Source: Penumbrarchaeum sp964445525
GTDB lineage: Archaea; Thermoplasmatota; Penumbrarchaeia; Penumbrarchaeales; Penumbrarchaeaceae
DNA length: 64,000 bases
Direction of reading: 5' to 3'
Assembly (NCBI GenBank): GCA_964445525.1
Contig: CAYULA010000013.1
Location: forward strand, 1 to 64,000
Shown here: positions 28,583 to 37,485 of the stretch, piece after piece
Numbering within the stretch: position 1 is the first letter of the stretch
How the letters are laid out: the number at the start of each line of letters is the position of its first letter
Program-made: the position numbers and the translations under genes
The notes under the pieces: generated by a model
Told to the model about the DNA's origin: nothing
Seen by the model: only the letters and a program-made list of their open reading frames with translations
Databases searched by the model: none

Positions 28583-31500
28583 AGATCAGGACACTTTCTC
28601 TCATATCCGTTATTCTTATGATACTGGCAGGCCTCGCAGCTCCCGAAGGGTCCGACGGTGCTCTCGCCTTCGAGGCCGATAAGAAGATCAGTCAGGACAG
28701 CGGAGAGTCATCCCAGATGAATCCCGACATCGCTGTCCATGACAGCAATGTTTACGTTGTATGGCAGGATGCCAGGAGAGGAAACTGGGACATATATCTG
28801 AGAAGGTCCACCAACAACGGCATGACATTCGAAAACGAGGTCAGGGTGGATGATACCAGTATTACACCAACGCTGACCGATGATCAGACCTCACAGGTGG
28901 ATCCCGAGGTGGCCGTGTCTCCGGATGGAACCGTCCATGTTGTCTGGTCAGATGACAGGGACGGAAGATATCTCCTCTACATGGCCAAATCGGATGACGA
29001 AGGAAAGACCTTCTCTTCCAATTTCATGGTATCGGACAGCAACACAGGCATTCAGACCAAACCCCACATGGATATTTCCGCACAGGGAGATATCTTCATT
29101 GTATGGGAAGATACCAGGGATTCCATAGGACACGAACAGATCTACGGAAGCTTTTCCTCCGACGGAATGAACTTTGATGAAGCCGTCAGGATCTCCGATA
29201 CATCCATCGACTATTACTGCTTCGATCCCTCGGTTGCCTGGTCCGGAAATGAGGATATTCACGTGGTCTGGACAGAGGACAGGATCATCGATACCGACAT
29301 CAGGTTCTGCTCCTCCGATGATTCAGGTGATACCTTCTCATCTTCATTCATTCTCAACAGGGATCCGTCCTCATCTGATCAGGATTCGGCATTCATAGAT
29401 GCCAATTCCACATCCGTTGTGGTTGTCTGGAAGGATGGGAGAAGCACATCCGCCGATATCTACATGGCGATATCATCGGACGGAGGGAGCTCTTTTGCCA
29501 TGGAGTTCGTGGTTCATCCGTCATTCAAGACAGGCCACCAGTACGATCCCGAGATGTTGATCGAAAGCGACGGGAATATCTCCGTCTGCTGGACCTCTTC
29601 ACCTGGCAGGGATGATACATCAAAATCGGATATTCAGATGACCAAATACCTGGTTAACGGTACATTCGAGGAAGTGGAGACCGTAAATGATAGAAAAATC
29701 GGAATTAGTCAAGACAATCCCTCCTTGGCAGTGAGCAAAGGCATGGCTCATATCGCCTGGACGGATTACAGGAACAACAACCAGCCGGATATCTATTTCT
29801 CCAGAACAATCTCCTATGGCGAGGAGGGTGAGGCACCAAGGCTGGTTGGCGGAAGGATAAGCCCCGAAACCGGAGCTGTGGGGCAGAAATTCTTCTTTTA
29901 TGTGAGCTACTTTGACGAGGAGAACGATCCCCCCAGGGGTTATCCCAAGGTGGACCTTTTCTACCGGTCCGGTTCCGAGCTTTTCCATTTTCCGGATTCC
30001 CCGTTCAACATGACTCCTTTGAGGGATGAGTCCTACGACATGAACTACAGGAACGGTCAGAATTACATCTTCTCCATTACCATTGAGAGGGAACTCGAAC
30101 TCTATTACAGATTCAACGTTACAGCGGCTACCGGAAACAGAACAATGATATTGACAGAACTGACCAGGGGGCCGATCATTGACTGGGAGGGGCCTTCTTT
30201 CAATTTGATATCACCCCCTCCCAACAGCTGGGAGGATGACAACATTGTGAGTTTCGAACTCAATATCACCGATGAGCTTTCCACCATCGATCAGTGGTCT
30301 ATCTTCTATCAGAGATTCAACCTTGCAACGGAGAAATGGGACAGCTGGCAGAGAAAGGGAACCATGGAAGCGGTTGATAATCACAGTGTCATATACAGGG
30401 TGAATATCACCCTTTTCGACGGAACCGACAACATGGTCAGGTTCAGGGCCAAGGATATCCATGGCAACGGTGATGACGAACTCGGTTATTCCGTCAGCGA
30501 TACATACAAAATCCGGGTGGATCCCACCGGTCCTTTCTTCAAGGTTACACAGCCTCCGAGAGGCAGGATACTCTATGACACCGATGTGGGTGTGGAGGCC
30601 GAGATCTGGGACCTCGGGGCCGGTCTGGATATCGATTCGGTGAATATCTCCTATTCTTTGGGTGGCAGCGATAATTACGGAGAATGGTTCCCCGTGAGCG
30701 AATTCGGGGGAGAACTGGTACCCCACGAGGACGAGGAGGAGAGATTCATTTTGAAACTCAACCTCAGCCTGATCCAGGGATTCAACAACTTTTTCAGGTT
30801 CAGGGCGAGTGATAAACTGGGTAACGAGAGGATCTCCGACCCGCATCAGGTTGTAATAAAGAAGCCTGAAGTGGTGGAACAGGACAGACCTCCTGATCCG
30901 GTCTCATCCATACAGCCAGCCGTTTCGGGTTCCACCAGACCTCATATAACATGGACGCCCACCTATGATCCGGACGGCGATCTGGTCACCTACTGGTTCA
31001 GGTTGAGCGAAAAGGATAGCGGAGATATTATTTTCAACTGGACGAACCTGGGAGCCTCGGTTACATACTGGGACCCTGATGAATCCATCTCCCTGGAACC
31101 GAGCAGGACCTATCTGATCGAGATAAGACCGCAAGCAAATGATCTGAACGGAACGGTTACCAATTCAACATTGCTGATCTCAACCGATGCCAACATGCCT
31201 CCGGAATCTCCTTCGGGTCTGGTTCCCAGGGCCACCAGCGATCCGTCGCCGATATTGAGTTGGGATCAATCCGAAGATCCCGAAGGGGACGAGGTATTCT
31301 ATTTCATAAGGATAGGAACATTCTACAACGGAGGAGACATCCTGGGCTGGACATCAACATTCACCGAACCCAAGTACAGGATCAGCAGGGTTCTGGGTGC
31401 CGGTAACTATCATGTTCAGCTGATGTGTTCCGACGGAAAGGACTTCTCCACCATATCACATAATACACTGTCCATCGGCATATATTCACCCGAAATGGAA

Positions 31501-32121
31501 TCCGAGAGGACTTCCATTGTTATCTATCCTCCCGATGATGATGATCCGAATCGTATCGAGACCAAGAACGAGAACGTGGAACTGACCATCTTCAACAAGG
31601 GATTCACCTTCGACACCATCAGGATACGTGTTACGGGAGAGGCAACCGAAAGGGATGACATCGATATCTATACCACAAAGGACCGGGTGGAGCTCTCCCC
31701 CGGTTCCTCCAAAAACACCACTCTTACAATAACCGTGAACGAGAATACCAAGAAGGGATACTATTCATTGAATGTAACCCTGACATCCATCGACGGTATA
31801 TCCACTTTCACCAAGCAGCTGACGGTGAGGATCGTTGACGAGGAGGACATCAATCCATCCATAGGGGATGGAAATGGTGATGAGGAGACAAATGATACCC
31901 AGATCCTGCTCTGGCTTTTCTTTGCACTGCTTTTTGTAATTCTCCTTGCAATGTTTTACGGATATTACAGAATAGACAGACGGCAAAGGGAGGAACAGGT
32001 AGAGATAATCAAGAGGAGAGAAGGAAGGTCCAGAGCCTTCAAATCCGGTTCCAAGAAGGAACTGAAAGGGCAAAAGAAGGAAAAACCTGGCCTTCCTCCA
32101 ACGAAGGAATCCGACCGGTGA
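28579..32121 (+). CDS. BNR/Asp-box (sialidase-like propeller) surface protein
   Basis: 1180 residues, translationally coupled to the FG-GAP gene by ATGA. The signal peptide covers residues 3-24. Six or so Asp-box-type units (for example VYVVWQDARRGNWDIYLRRS and VHVVWSDDRDGRYLLYMAKS) form a sialidase-like propeller at about 35-410. Family enzymes with this fold include exo-sialidases, but the arginine triad cannot be established here, so it may only bind. Ig/FN3-like domains fill residues ~420-1090, one of them an NEW3-type domain near 975-1090, before a membrane helix (about 1109-1130) and a basic cytosolic tail. It probably forms a surface complex with its operon partner. Confidence 0.75.
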   Translation: MKIRTLSLISVILMILAGLAAPEGSDGALAFEADKKISQDSGESSQMNPDIAVHDSNVYVVWQDARRGNWDIYLRRSTNNGMTFENEVRVDDTSITPTLTDDQTSQVDPEVAVSPDGTVHVVWSDDRDGRYLLYMAKSDDEGKTFSSNFMVSDSNTGIQTKPHMDISAQGDIFIVWEDTRDSIGHEQIYGSFSSDGMNFDEAVRISDTSIDYYCFDPSVAWSGNEDIHVVWTEDRIIDTDIRFCSSDDSGDTFSSSFILNRDPSSSDQDSAFIDANSTSVVVVWKDGRSTSADIYMAISSDGGSSFAMEFVVHPSFKTGHQYDPEMLIESDGNISVCWTSSPGRDDTSKSDIQMTKYLVNGTFEEVETVNDRKIGISQDNPSLAVSKGMAHIAWTDYRNNNQPDIYFSRTISYGEEGEAPRLVGGRISPETGAVGQKFFFYVSYFDEENDPPRGYPKVDLFYRSGSELFHFPDSPFNMTPLRDESYDMNYRNGQNYIFSITIERELELYYRFNVTAATGNRTMILTELTRGPIIDWEGPSFNLISPPPNSWEDDNIVSFELNITDELSTIDQWSIFYQRFNLATEKWDSWQRKGTMEAVDNHSVIYRVNITLFDGTDNMVRFRAKDIHGNGDDELGYSVSDTYKIRVDPTGPFFKVTQPPRGRILYDTDVGVEAEIWDLGAGLDIDSVNISYSLGGSDNYGEWFPVSEFGGELVPHEDEEERFILKLNLSLIQGFNNFFRFRASDKLGNERISDPHQVVIKKPEVVEQDRPPDPVSSIQPAVSGSTRPHITWTPTYDPDGDLVTYWFRLSEKDSGDIIFNWTNLGASVTYWDPDESISLEPSRTYLIEIRPQANDLNGTVTNSTLLISTDANMPPESPSGLVPRATSDPSPILSWDQSEDPEGDEVFYFIRIGTFYNGGDILGWTSTFTEPKYRISRVLGAGNYHVQLMCSDGKDFSTISHNTLSIGIYSPEMESERTSIVIYPPDDDDPNRIETKNENVELTIFNKGFTFDTIRIRVTGEATERDDIDIYTTKDRVELSPGSSKNTTLTITVNENTKKGYYSLNVTLTSIDGISTFTKQLTVRIVDEEDINPSIGDGNGDEETNDTQILLWLFFALLFVILLAMFYGYYRIDRRQREEQVEIIKRREGRSRAFKSGSKKELKGQKKEKPGLPPTKESDR

Positions 32122-32130
32122 GGCAACCGG

Positions 32131-32532
32131 ATGATCCTCATAGTGATCTCCGTGATTTTGGCGGTCGCTCTGATACTTCTGGTAGTTCTAATAATATGGA
32201 AGCGATCGAAGCAAAGGAAAATGATCAATGAAAGATTTGAGGCCATGGACGCAAAAGTCTTCGATGCTTTTCATTCGGATGATCTGGACCGCAACGGCAT
32301 ACCTGATGGGGTCGAGAACCTGTTGAATGATCTGCATGGTACTGCCGACGGAGAGATAGTCCGCCATTCCAAGTATCAATCCTTCAATTACTCCAGGGAC
32401 GGAAAGAAATGGGGCTTTTCTGAAAAGAATATTGACGGCGAGAGAACCTATAGGAAATGGGGCAATGAACCTCCAGGAAATAAACATCCCCGGCTGGAGG
32501 ACAGATTTGCCAACCCTGAAGAGAGGTCTTAA
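32131..32532 (+). CDS. Single-helix membrane protein with a calcium-loop motif
   Basis: 133 residues. It has an N-terminal membrane helix (2-23) followed by a basic stop-transfer segment (WKRSKQRK). The soluble part contains DDLDRNGIPDGVENLL, a DxDxNGxxD loop of thrombospondin type 3 or EF-hand-like type. By the positive-inside rule this part should be cytosolic. It lies 9 bp behind the BNR gene, so it belongs to that surface operon, and it overlaps the convergent acyl-CoA synthetase by 4 bp. The function is unknown. Confidence 0.6.
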   Translation: MILIVISVILAVALILLVVLIIWKRSKQRKMINERFEAMDAKVFDAFHSDDLDRNGIPDGVENLLNDLHGTADGEIVRHSKYQSFNYSRDGKKWGFSEKNIDGERTYRKWGNEPPGNKHPRLEDRFANPEERS

Positions 32533-34178
32533 TCCGAGGATTCCCTGAGTTCTTTCCTCTTTATCTTTCCGGAAATTGTCTTGGGAAGCTCCTTGACGTA
32601 TTCCACAAGCCTGGGATACTTGTAGGGAGCTGTCGTCTCTTTCACGTGGTTCTGGATATCCTTCGTGAGCTCTTCCGATGGTTCGTATCCTTTTGCAAGG
32701 ATTATGTAGGCTTTGACCAGTATGCCCCTGATACCCTTTGGATCGGGAGCTCCGATGACAGCGCATTCTGCAACCGCAGGGTGTTCCTGGAGTGCGGATT
32801 CCACCTCGAAGGGTCCTATCCTGTATCCGGACGATTTTATGACGTCATCGTCCCTTCCAACGAACCAGAAGTAGCCGTCCTCGTCCCTGTAAGCCCTGTC
32901 ACCGGTGAAATAGAAATCATGGTGGAATGCCTTTGCCATGGCATCCTCGTCCTTCCAGTATTCCTTCATCAGACCGGGAGGTCTGTGGTCCCCAAGGTAT
33001 ATGGCTATGTTTCCTTCCTCTCCCGCAGGAAGCTCGTTACCCTCATCGTCAACGATTCTGACATCATGTCCAGGCGTCGGCTTCCCGACCGAGCCGTACT
33101 TGATTGGCATGAAAGGGAAGTTGGATAGAACACAAACGGTCTCGGTCTGCCCGAAGAAATCATAGATGTCCAGACCGAATGTGTCCTTCCATACCTTGAT
33201 GACCTCCGGATTCAGGGGTTCCCCGGCAGACATGCAGTGCCTCAGTTTAAGGTTGTATTTGGAGAGGTCCTGCTGTATCAAAAGCCTGTATACAGTGGGT
33301 GGAGCGCAAAATGAGGTAACCCCCTGCTTTGCCATAGCTCTCAGAAGTCCATCCGGATCGAACCTGCCAGGTGTTTCCCATTGAATGATGGCCGCTCCGA
33401 CGATCATCTGACCGAACAGTTTTCCCCAGGCTGCTTTTGCCCATCCCGTTTCGGAGATGGTCCAGTGCAGGTCGCAGGATGTCAATGATTGTGCGAACTT
33501 CGCCGTTACATAGTGTCCCAGCGGATAGGAATGCGTATGAAGGACCATCTTCGGATTTCCGGTTGTCCCTGATGTGAAGTAGAGGAGCATTGGATCCGAG
33601 GTCTTTGTTCTTTGGACCTTCTTCATATCCAGTTCCCTTTCGGCCTTGTCCATCTCCTCTTTATAATTCAACCATTCGAGAACAGGACCGTCCACGACCA
33701 TCTTGTGTTCAAGCGTGGGACATTCCTTGGCTACCCTTTCGACCCTTCCAACATGAGCGACATCTGTTATCACCATGTTGGCTTCCGCCCTGTTTATCCT
33801 GTACTTGATGTCCTTGGAGGTAAGCAGAACTGTACCTGGCATGGGTATGACACCAAGCTTGAACATTGCTATCATCGTGACATACCATTCCGGTATCGAT
33901 TCAAGCATCACAAGGACCCTGTCTCCCTTCTTGACCCCGAGTCCCAGAAGAACATTGGCGAACTTGTCGGATAATACCTTCAGATCGTAAAAGGTATGAT
34001 AATTTGATTTGGAACCGTCACCGTGAAGGGATACAAGGGACAGTTTCGTCCTGTCCTCGGCCCATTTGTCAACAACATCGAATCCGAAATTGTAGTATTC
34101 GGGTATGTCCCACTTGAATTCCTTGTAAAGCTCATCATAATCCATATCTGTAACTTTATCGCAATTTTCCTGTGACAT
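32529..34178 (-). CDS. AMP-forming acyl-CoA synthetase (medium-chain ACSM-like)
   Basis: 549 residues, full length for the ANL superfamily. Visible motifs are the P-loop YFTSGTTGNPKM, the A4/A5 region DFFGQTE, the hinge TGDRAYRDEDGYFWFVGRDDDVIKSSGYRIGP and the C-terminal catalytic lysine in GKIKRKEL. It activates a carboxylic acid to acyl-CoA with ATP giving AMP and PPi. The closest relative in view is the synthetase at 60205-61833, and both look like the ACSM/medium-chain group. It lies downstream of the HpaB-family gene on the same strand with 130 bp between, so it may have its own promoter. The substrate is unknown. Confidence 0.88.
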   Translation of the reverse strand: MSQENCDKVTDMDYDELYKEFKWDIPEYYNFGFDVVDKWAEDRTKLSLVSLHGDGSKSNYHTFYDLKVLSDKFANVLLGLGVKKGDRVLVMLESIPEWYVTMIAMFKLGVIPMPGTVLLTSKDIKYRINRAEANMVITDVAHVGRVERVAKECPTLEHKMVVDGPVLEWLNYKEEMDKAERELDMKKVQRTKTSDPMLLYFTSGTTGNPKMVLHTHSYPLGHYVTAKFAQSLTSCDLHWTISETGWAKAAWGKLFGQMIVGAAIIQWETPGRFDPDGLLRAMAKQGVTSFCAPPTVYRLLIQQDLSKYNLKLRHCMSAGEPLNPEVIKVWKDTFGLDIYDFFGQTETVCVLSNFPFMPIKYGSVGKPTPGHDVRIVDDEGNELPAGEEGNIAIYLGDHRPPGLMKEYWKDEDAMAKAFHHDFYFTGDRAYRDEDGYFWFVGRDDDVIKSSGYRIGPFEVESALQEHPAVAECAVIGAPDPKGIRGILVKAYIILAKGYEPSEELTKDIQNHVKETTAPYKYPRLVEYVKELPKTISGKIKRKELRESSD

Positions 34179-34308
34179 ATTGATACCTCAAATATCCAAT
34201 CGGGTTATCACTGGAACCAAATTTGATTCCCGGGTTTCCCATGGATGGGATTAGGACGGGTAAATTCTGACATTACTTAACCCTTATCGTGCAGATGTTA
34301 ATGAGGGA

Positions 34309-35766
34309 TCATCTTTTCTTTTGAGGGGCGGGAATATCCTCATCGATATCTCCGATCCTCCTTGCCAGATCAATGAGGGCCTGCATATCGGATGTTGCAT
34401 TGATTATCATCTTCGCTCCGTCCGCAGAGCCGCCTCCGTGCATGCATCCCGGAACTCCCGCACCGAGTGTAAGCCACTCAATGAGACGGGCGATCCTGGC
34501 CCGTGTCTCGCCCTCGCAGTTTGCCTTGAGGTATTTTTTCAGAAGTTCTCCGTATTTCGGATCGTTAATATCCTTGCAGGAGGGAAGGCATCCCGTCTCT
34601 GCGATCCCTCCCGCAATATCCTGAGCTATCCTCTTCGTATCGTAGGGAAGAGTTGCCACATGTACCTTGTTGACGTTTGAGAGCTTCGCGTCGGGTATCC
34701 ATGTTCCAGACGGGTGCTTGTTTCCCATGACCGATGCAGCGATTCCCATACCGAAGGTTGTCTCGTTGTTCATTATCATCCTGTTGAGTTTCTCCCGGAA
34801 CACTTTCTCATTCAATCCGTTGGCTCGCGCCATCAAAGCCGAGGCTCCCACCATCAGATCTCCTTGCCCCGCAACACAACCCCCGATTGCCGCTCTGTAG
34901 GGGGCAATGAAATTCATCACGGAGGTAAGCGAGTATTTTGTCTCCCCCGCCATGAATATCCTCTCCTTTGGAACGAATACGTCCTCGAAGAGAAGGTAAG
35001 CCTGGGTTATTCCTCCCCTTTCCACGGGGATGTCGAAACCCTCCTCGAGTTCCCTGGTATCGCTGGGTCTTCTGGTCTCCACGATCGTCAGATTATCTAT
35101 GTCCCTGGGAATTGCAAATGAGATTGCATATTGCTCCTCGCCCTCCCTGTATCCGGTTCCGGGCATAACGAATATCTCATTGGCCGCCGCAATACCGCAT
35201 ATCATCACCTTGGCTCCCCTTACGACCATGCCGTCATCCCGCATCTCCACAATGTGGAGATTCATGTCCGGATCATCCTGCTTGGATGCCGATTTGCTTC
35301 TGTCACCTTTTGGATCTGTCAGTGCGCCGGAAAGAGTGATATCATTTTCCTGGGCCCCCTTTAGCCATGCTTTCAGCCTCTGATGATAATCAGTACCCAG
35401 AGCTTGATCCATATCATAGGTGGCCGCCCACATTGCATTGAATCCGTTGAACCCCGCACATCTTCCCCCGGTGCAGGTTCCGGTCAGATTGAACATGAGC
35501 CTCTTCATCTTGACATTGTTGACCATATCCTCCGCACTTCTTATCAATGACAGGTAACGTACCACTCTATTTCCCGTGATAGAGGATTCGGTTGTCAGGA
35601 GGTCCTTGTATTCTTCTTTCAAGGCGGCCTCGAATATCTGAGCATGCCCCTCCACGGTTCTTCTTGTGGCAGGATGGGTGGTGACATCATCGATCAATTC
35701 GCCGAACTTGTAGATGTTCTTTCTCATTGCCTTCAGGGAGGCCTTGTATTCATCGGGTGTTTTCAT
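34309..35766 (-). CDS. Divergent 4-hydroxybutyryl-CoA dehydratase / HpaB-family flavoprotein
   Basis: 485 residues, collinear with 4-hydroxybutyryl-CoA dehydratase/vinylacetyl-CoA isomerase (AbfD), a member of the HpaB/acyl-CoA-dehydrogenase fold. In the Clostridium aminobutyricum enzyme the [4Fe-4S] ligands are C99, C103, H292 and C299, with Y296 and K300 in the active site (recalled literature). Here two cysteines lie at 98 and 103 (CTGGRC, one residue further apart) and C297 matches C299. The ligand histidine is Y290 (YRAAIGGCV), the active-site tyrosine is I294 and the lysine is V298. It is therefore probably not a standard dehydratase. It abuts its small partner gene (TGAATG). A flavin-dependent reaction on an acyl-CoA or aromatic substrate is likely. 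Confidence 0.7.
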   Translation of the reverse strand: MKTPDEYKASLKAMRKNIYKFGELIDDVTTHPATRRTVEGHAQIFEAALKEEYKDLLTTESSITGNRVVRYLSLIRSAEDMVNNVKMKRLMFNLTGTCTGGRCAGFNGFNAMWAATYDMDQALGTDYHQRLKAWLKGAQENDITLSGALTDPKGDRSKSASKQDDPDMNLHIVEMRDDGMVVRGAKVMICGIAAANEIFVMPGTGYREGEEQYAISFAIPRDIDNLTIVETRRPSDTRELEEGFDIPVERGGITQAYLLFEDVFVPKERIFMAGETKYSLTSVMNFIAPYRAAIGGCVAGQGDLMVGASALMARANGLNEKVFREKLNRMIMNNETTFGMGIAASVMGNKHPSGTWIPDAKLSNVNKVHVATLPYDTKRIAQDIAGGIAETGCLPSCKDINDPKYGELLKKYLKANCEGETRARIARLIEWLTLGAGVPGCMHGGGSADGAKMIINATSDMQALIDLARRIGDIDEDIPAPQKKR

Positions 35767-36303
35767 TCAATCTCCTCCTTTCATTTTGAATACCCACTCG
35801 CACCATCTGCCGGGTTTTAGATCGTCCGGCGGACACTGGTTGCATATTACCTCTATGTTCTCGTTGAATTGTTTTGCGAATGATTTCAAAAATCCCCATC
35901 GGACCCTCTTGCAGGGAAAGACATCCAGATTGTCTTTTTTCCTTGTATTCTGAATCCTGCAGTCCGTCACCTTCAGAAGGACCGAACCGTCTTCGTTGTA
36001 TTCCCAGACCTTATCTTCCAGGTCCATGGCCCATCCCGAATATTTGAGGCCCTTAATCATGGATGGGAGGTCGGTTCCCAGATTAAGGAATTTCTTCAGT
36101 CTCCTTGCCTCTATCTTTCCCATGATCTTCCAGACGTTTGCATCTATCCGGGTGGCCGCTTCGGTTCCGAATTTCTCTTCTATTCCCAGGAAGTACAATC
36201 CGTCAACCGCCCACATGTTCCTAAGATGAATGAATGTGAGTTCTGCGTACTTGTCGTCACCAAGTTCCTTCAAGAGTTCCCTTTCCTCGTTTCTTTCTCC
36301 CAT
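35767..36303 (-). CDS. DUF6125 / ATC-hydrolase-like small protein, partner of the HpaB-family gene
   Basis: 178 residues. The helical N-terminal half (ELTFIHLRNMWAVDGLYFLGIEEKFG) and the C-terminal half with spaced cysteines (TDCRIQNTRKK, FPCKRVRWG, VICNQCPP, GRWCEW) resemble the DUF6125/L-2-amino-thiazoline-4-carboxylate-hydrolase-like group; this family call is from memory and only moderate. Its stop codon is directly followed by the ATG of the HpaB-family gene, so the two are co-translated and probably work together. A strong ribosome site (GGAGGTC, 36315-36309) precedes the ATG at 36303. Confidence 0.55.
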   Translation of the reverse strand: MGERNEERELLKELGDDKYAELTFIHLRNMWAVDGLYFLGIEEKFGTEAATRIDANVWKIMGKIEARRLKKFLNLGTDLPSMIKGLKYSGWAMDLEDKVWEYNEDGSVLLKVTDCRIQNTRKKDNLDVFPCKRVRWGFLKSFAKQFNENIEVICNQCPPDDLKPGRWCEWVFKMKGGD

Positions 36304-36357
36304 TTCTTTGACCTCCTCTCAGAGGACCCTGAACAATTATGAAACGATAAGTTTTGT

Positions 36358-36374
36358 CATGTTTTCTTAACATG
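36358..36374. promoter_or_regulatory. Inverted repeat upstream of the DUF6125/HpaB operon
   Basis: CATGTT-TTCTT-AACATG is a 17-bp inverted repeat 55 bp before the ATG at 36303 and close to AT-rich promoter-like sequence. It could be an operator for the minus-strand operon. Confidence 0.35.
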
Positions 36375-36472
36375 TTCATACGAAAAAATGTCACATTTTT
36401 ATTCAAGAGAGATGATCATTACAGGTTAAAATAGGTCAAATGAAGCGGGGTTTCCCATATCCAGTGATGTGG

Positions 36473-36567
36473 TCTTATATAAATGGTAATGGCCATTACC
36501 ATAACAATCGTTACCATCGAATAATTTCAAATCGGATGCACTCTCTTCGAGATATGTATGTATCTCG
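36473..36567 (+). promoter_or_regulatory. TATA box, perfect 20-bp palindrome and start-codon repeat of the radical SAM gene
   Basis: A TATATAAAT box (about 36475-36483) is followed at once by ATGGTAATGGCCATTACCAT (36483-36502), a perfect 20-bp palindrome, and by a further half-site TTACCAT (36511-36517). A third repeat, CGAGATA-N6-TATCTCG (36548-36567), spans the ATG at 36558. A repressor bound at the 20-mer would block the expected transcription start (about 36505). Confidence 0.6.
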
Positions 36568-37433
36568 ATATCTACGAGGGAAACATTTTCAGACCTCCTT
36601 CCGAGGCAAGGTCACTGATCCTCCAGGCGACAGTAGGATGCTCCTGGAACAGGTGCACATTTTGTACAGCATTTCAGGGGAAGGAATTCAGGACCAGGAG
36701 CCTTGACGAGATAAAAAGAGATGCTGAGAAGGTGTATCCCTATTACAGGAATACCGAACGGATCTTCCTGGCGGATGCAAATGCCCTCTGCATGGAAACC
36801 GACGAACTTGTTTCCATCATGGAATACCTGTATTCAAGGTTCGAGAATTTACAAAGGATCACACTCTATGGAGGCCCCATCGATATTCATAAGAAATCGT
36901 TGGATGAATTGAAAAGGTTGAGGGAAGCTGGATTGCATATGATATATCTCGGTCTTGAGAGCGGTTCTGCAGAGGTCCTCGAACGTGTTTGCAAGGGAGC
37001 TACTCCCGAGATGATGGCGGAGGCAGGGAGTAAGGTCAAGGAAGCGGGAATCTTGTTTTCGGTGATGGTGATCCTGGGATTGGGTGGGGAGGATCTCTCT
37101 GAAGAACATGCCAGAGAATCCGCAAGGGTCCTATCCTCCATGAACCCCGATTACGCGGCAGCACTTACGTTATTGCTGGAACCAGGAGCCGGGATACTCA
37201 AGGATATTGATGAGGGGAGAATGAAATTGATTTCGCCTGAGCAGTCCCTGAAGGAGATCAGGACCATAATCGAGAATATGGATGTCACCCATTGTGTTTT
37301 CAGGTCCAATCACCCCTCAAATTATGTTCCAATCAAGGGGACCTTGCCCCGTGACAGGGAGAGGATGATAAGAGAGATAGATGAGGCCCTCAAGGAATCG
37401 AGGTTCAGGCCCGAGGGGTGGAGGGCCCTTTGA
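36558..37433 (+). CDS. Radical SAM protein
   Basis: 291 residues. The iron-sulfur motif is VGCSWNRCTFC (Cx4Cx2C, about residues 28-36), the spacing seen in the GCSxNxCTFC branch of radical SAM proteins (COG1032-like). The barrel continues with ERIFLADANAL, ITLYGGP, HMIYLGLESGSAEVLERVCKG and MVILGLGGED, which are typical SAM-binding strands. No B12 or additional Fe-S domain is seen. The product is unknown. The gene is monocistronic and its promoter is loaded with palindromes, so expression is probably tightly controlled. Confidence 0.8.
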   Translation: MYLDIYEGNIFRPPSEARSLILQATVGCSWNRCTFCTAFQGKEFRTRSLDEIKRDAEKVYPYYRNTERIFLADANALCMETDELVSIMEYLYSRFENLQRITLYGGPIDIHKKSLDELKRLREAGLHMIYLGLESGSAEVLERVCKGATPEMMAEAGSKVKEAGILFSVMVILGLGGEDLSEEHARESARVLSSMNPDYAAALTLLLEPGAGILKDIDEGRMKLISPEQSLKEIRTIIENMDVTHCVFRSNHPSNYVPIKGTLPRDRERMIREIDEALKESRFRPEGWRAL

Positions 37434-37436
37434 TAG

Positions 37437-37442
37437 TTTTTT
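37437..37442 (+). terminator. T6 tract after the radical SAM gene
   Basis: TTTTTT begins 4 bp after the stop codon at 37433, which fits oligo-T termination in archaea. Confidence 0.35.
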
Positions 37443-37485
37443 AATAATTATCCTGCCAATCTCAAGATGATAGGAGAAGGATCTT

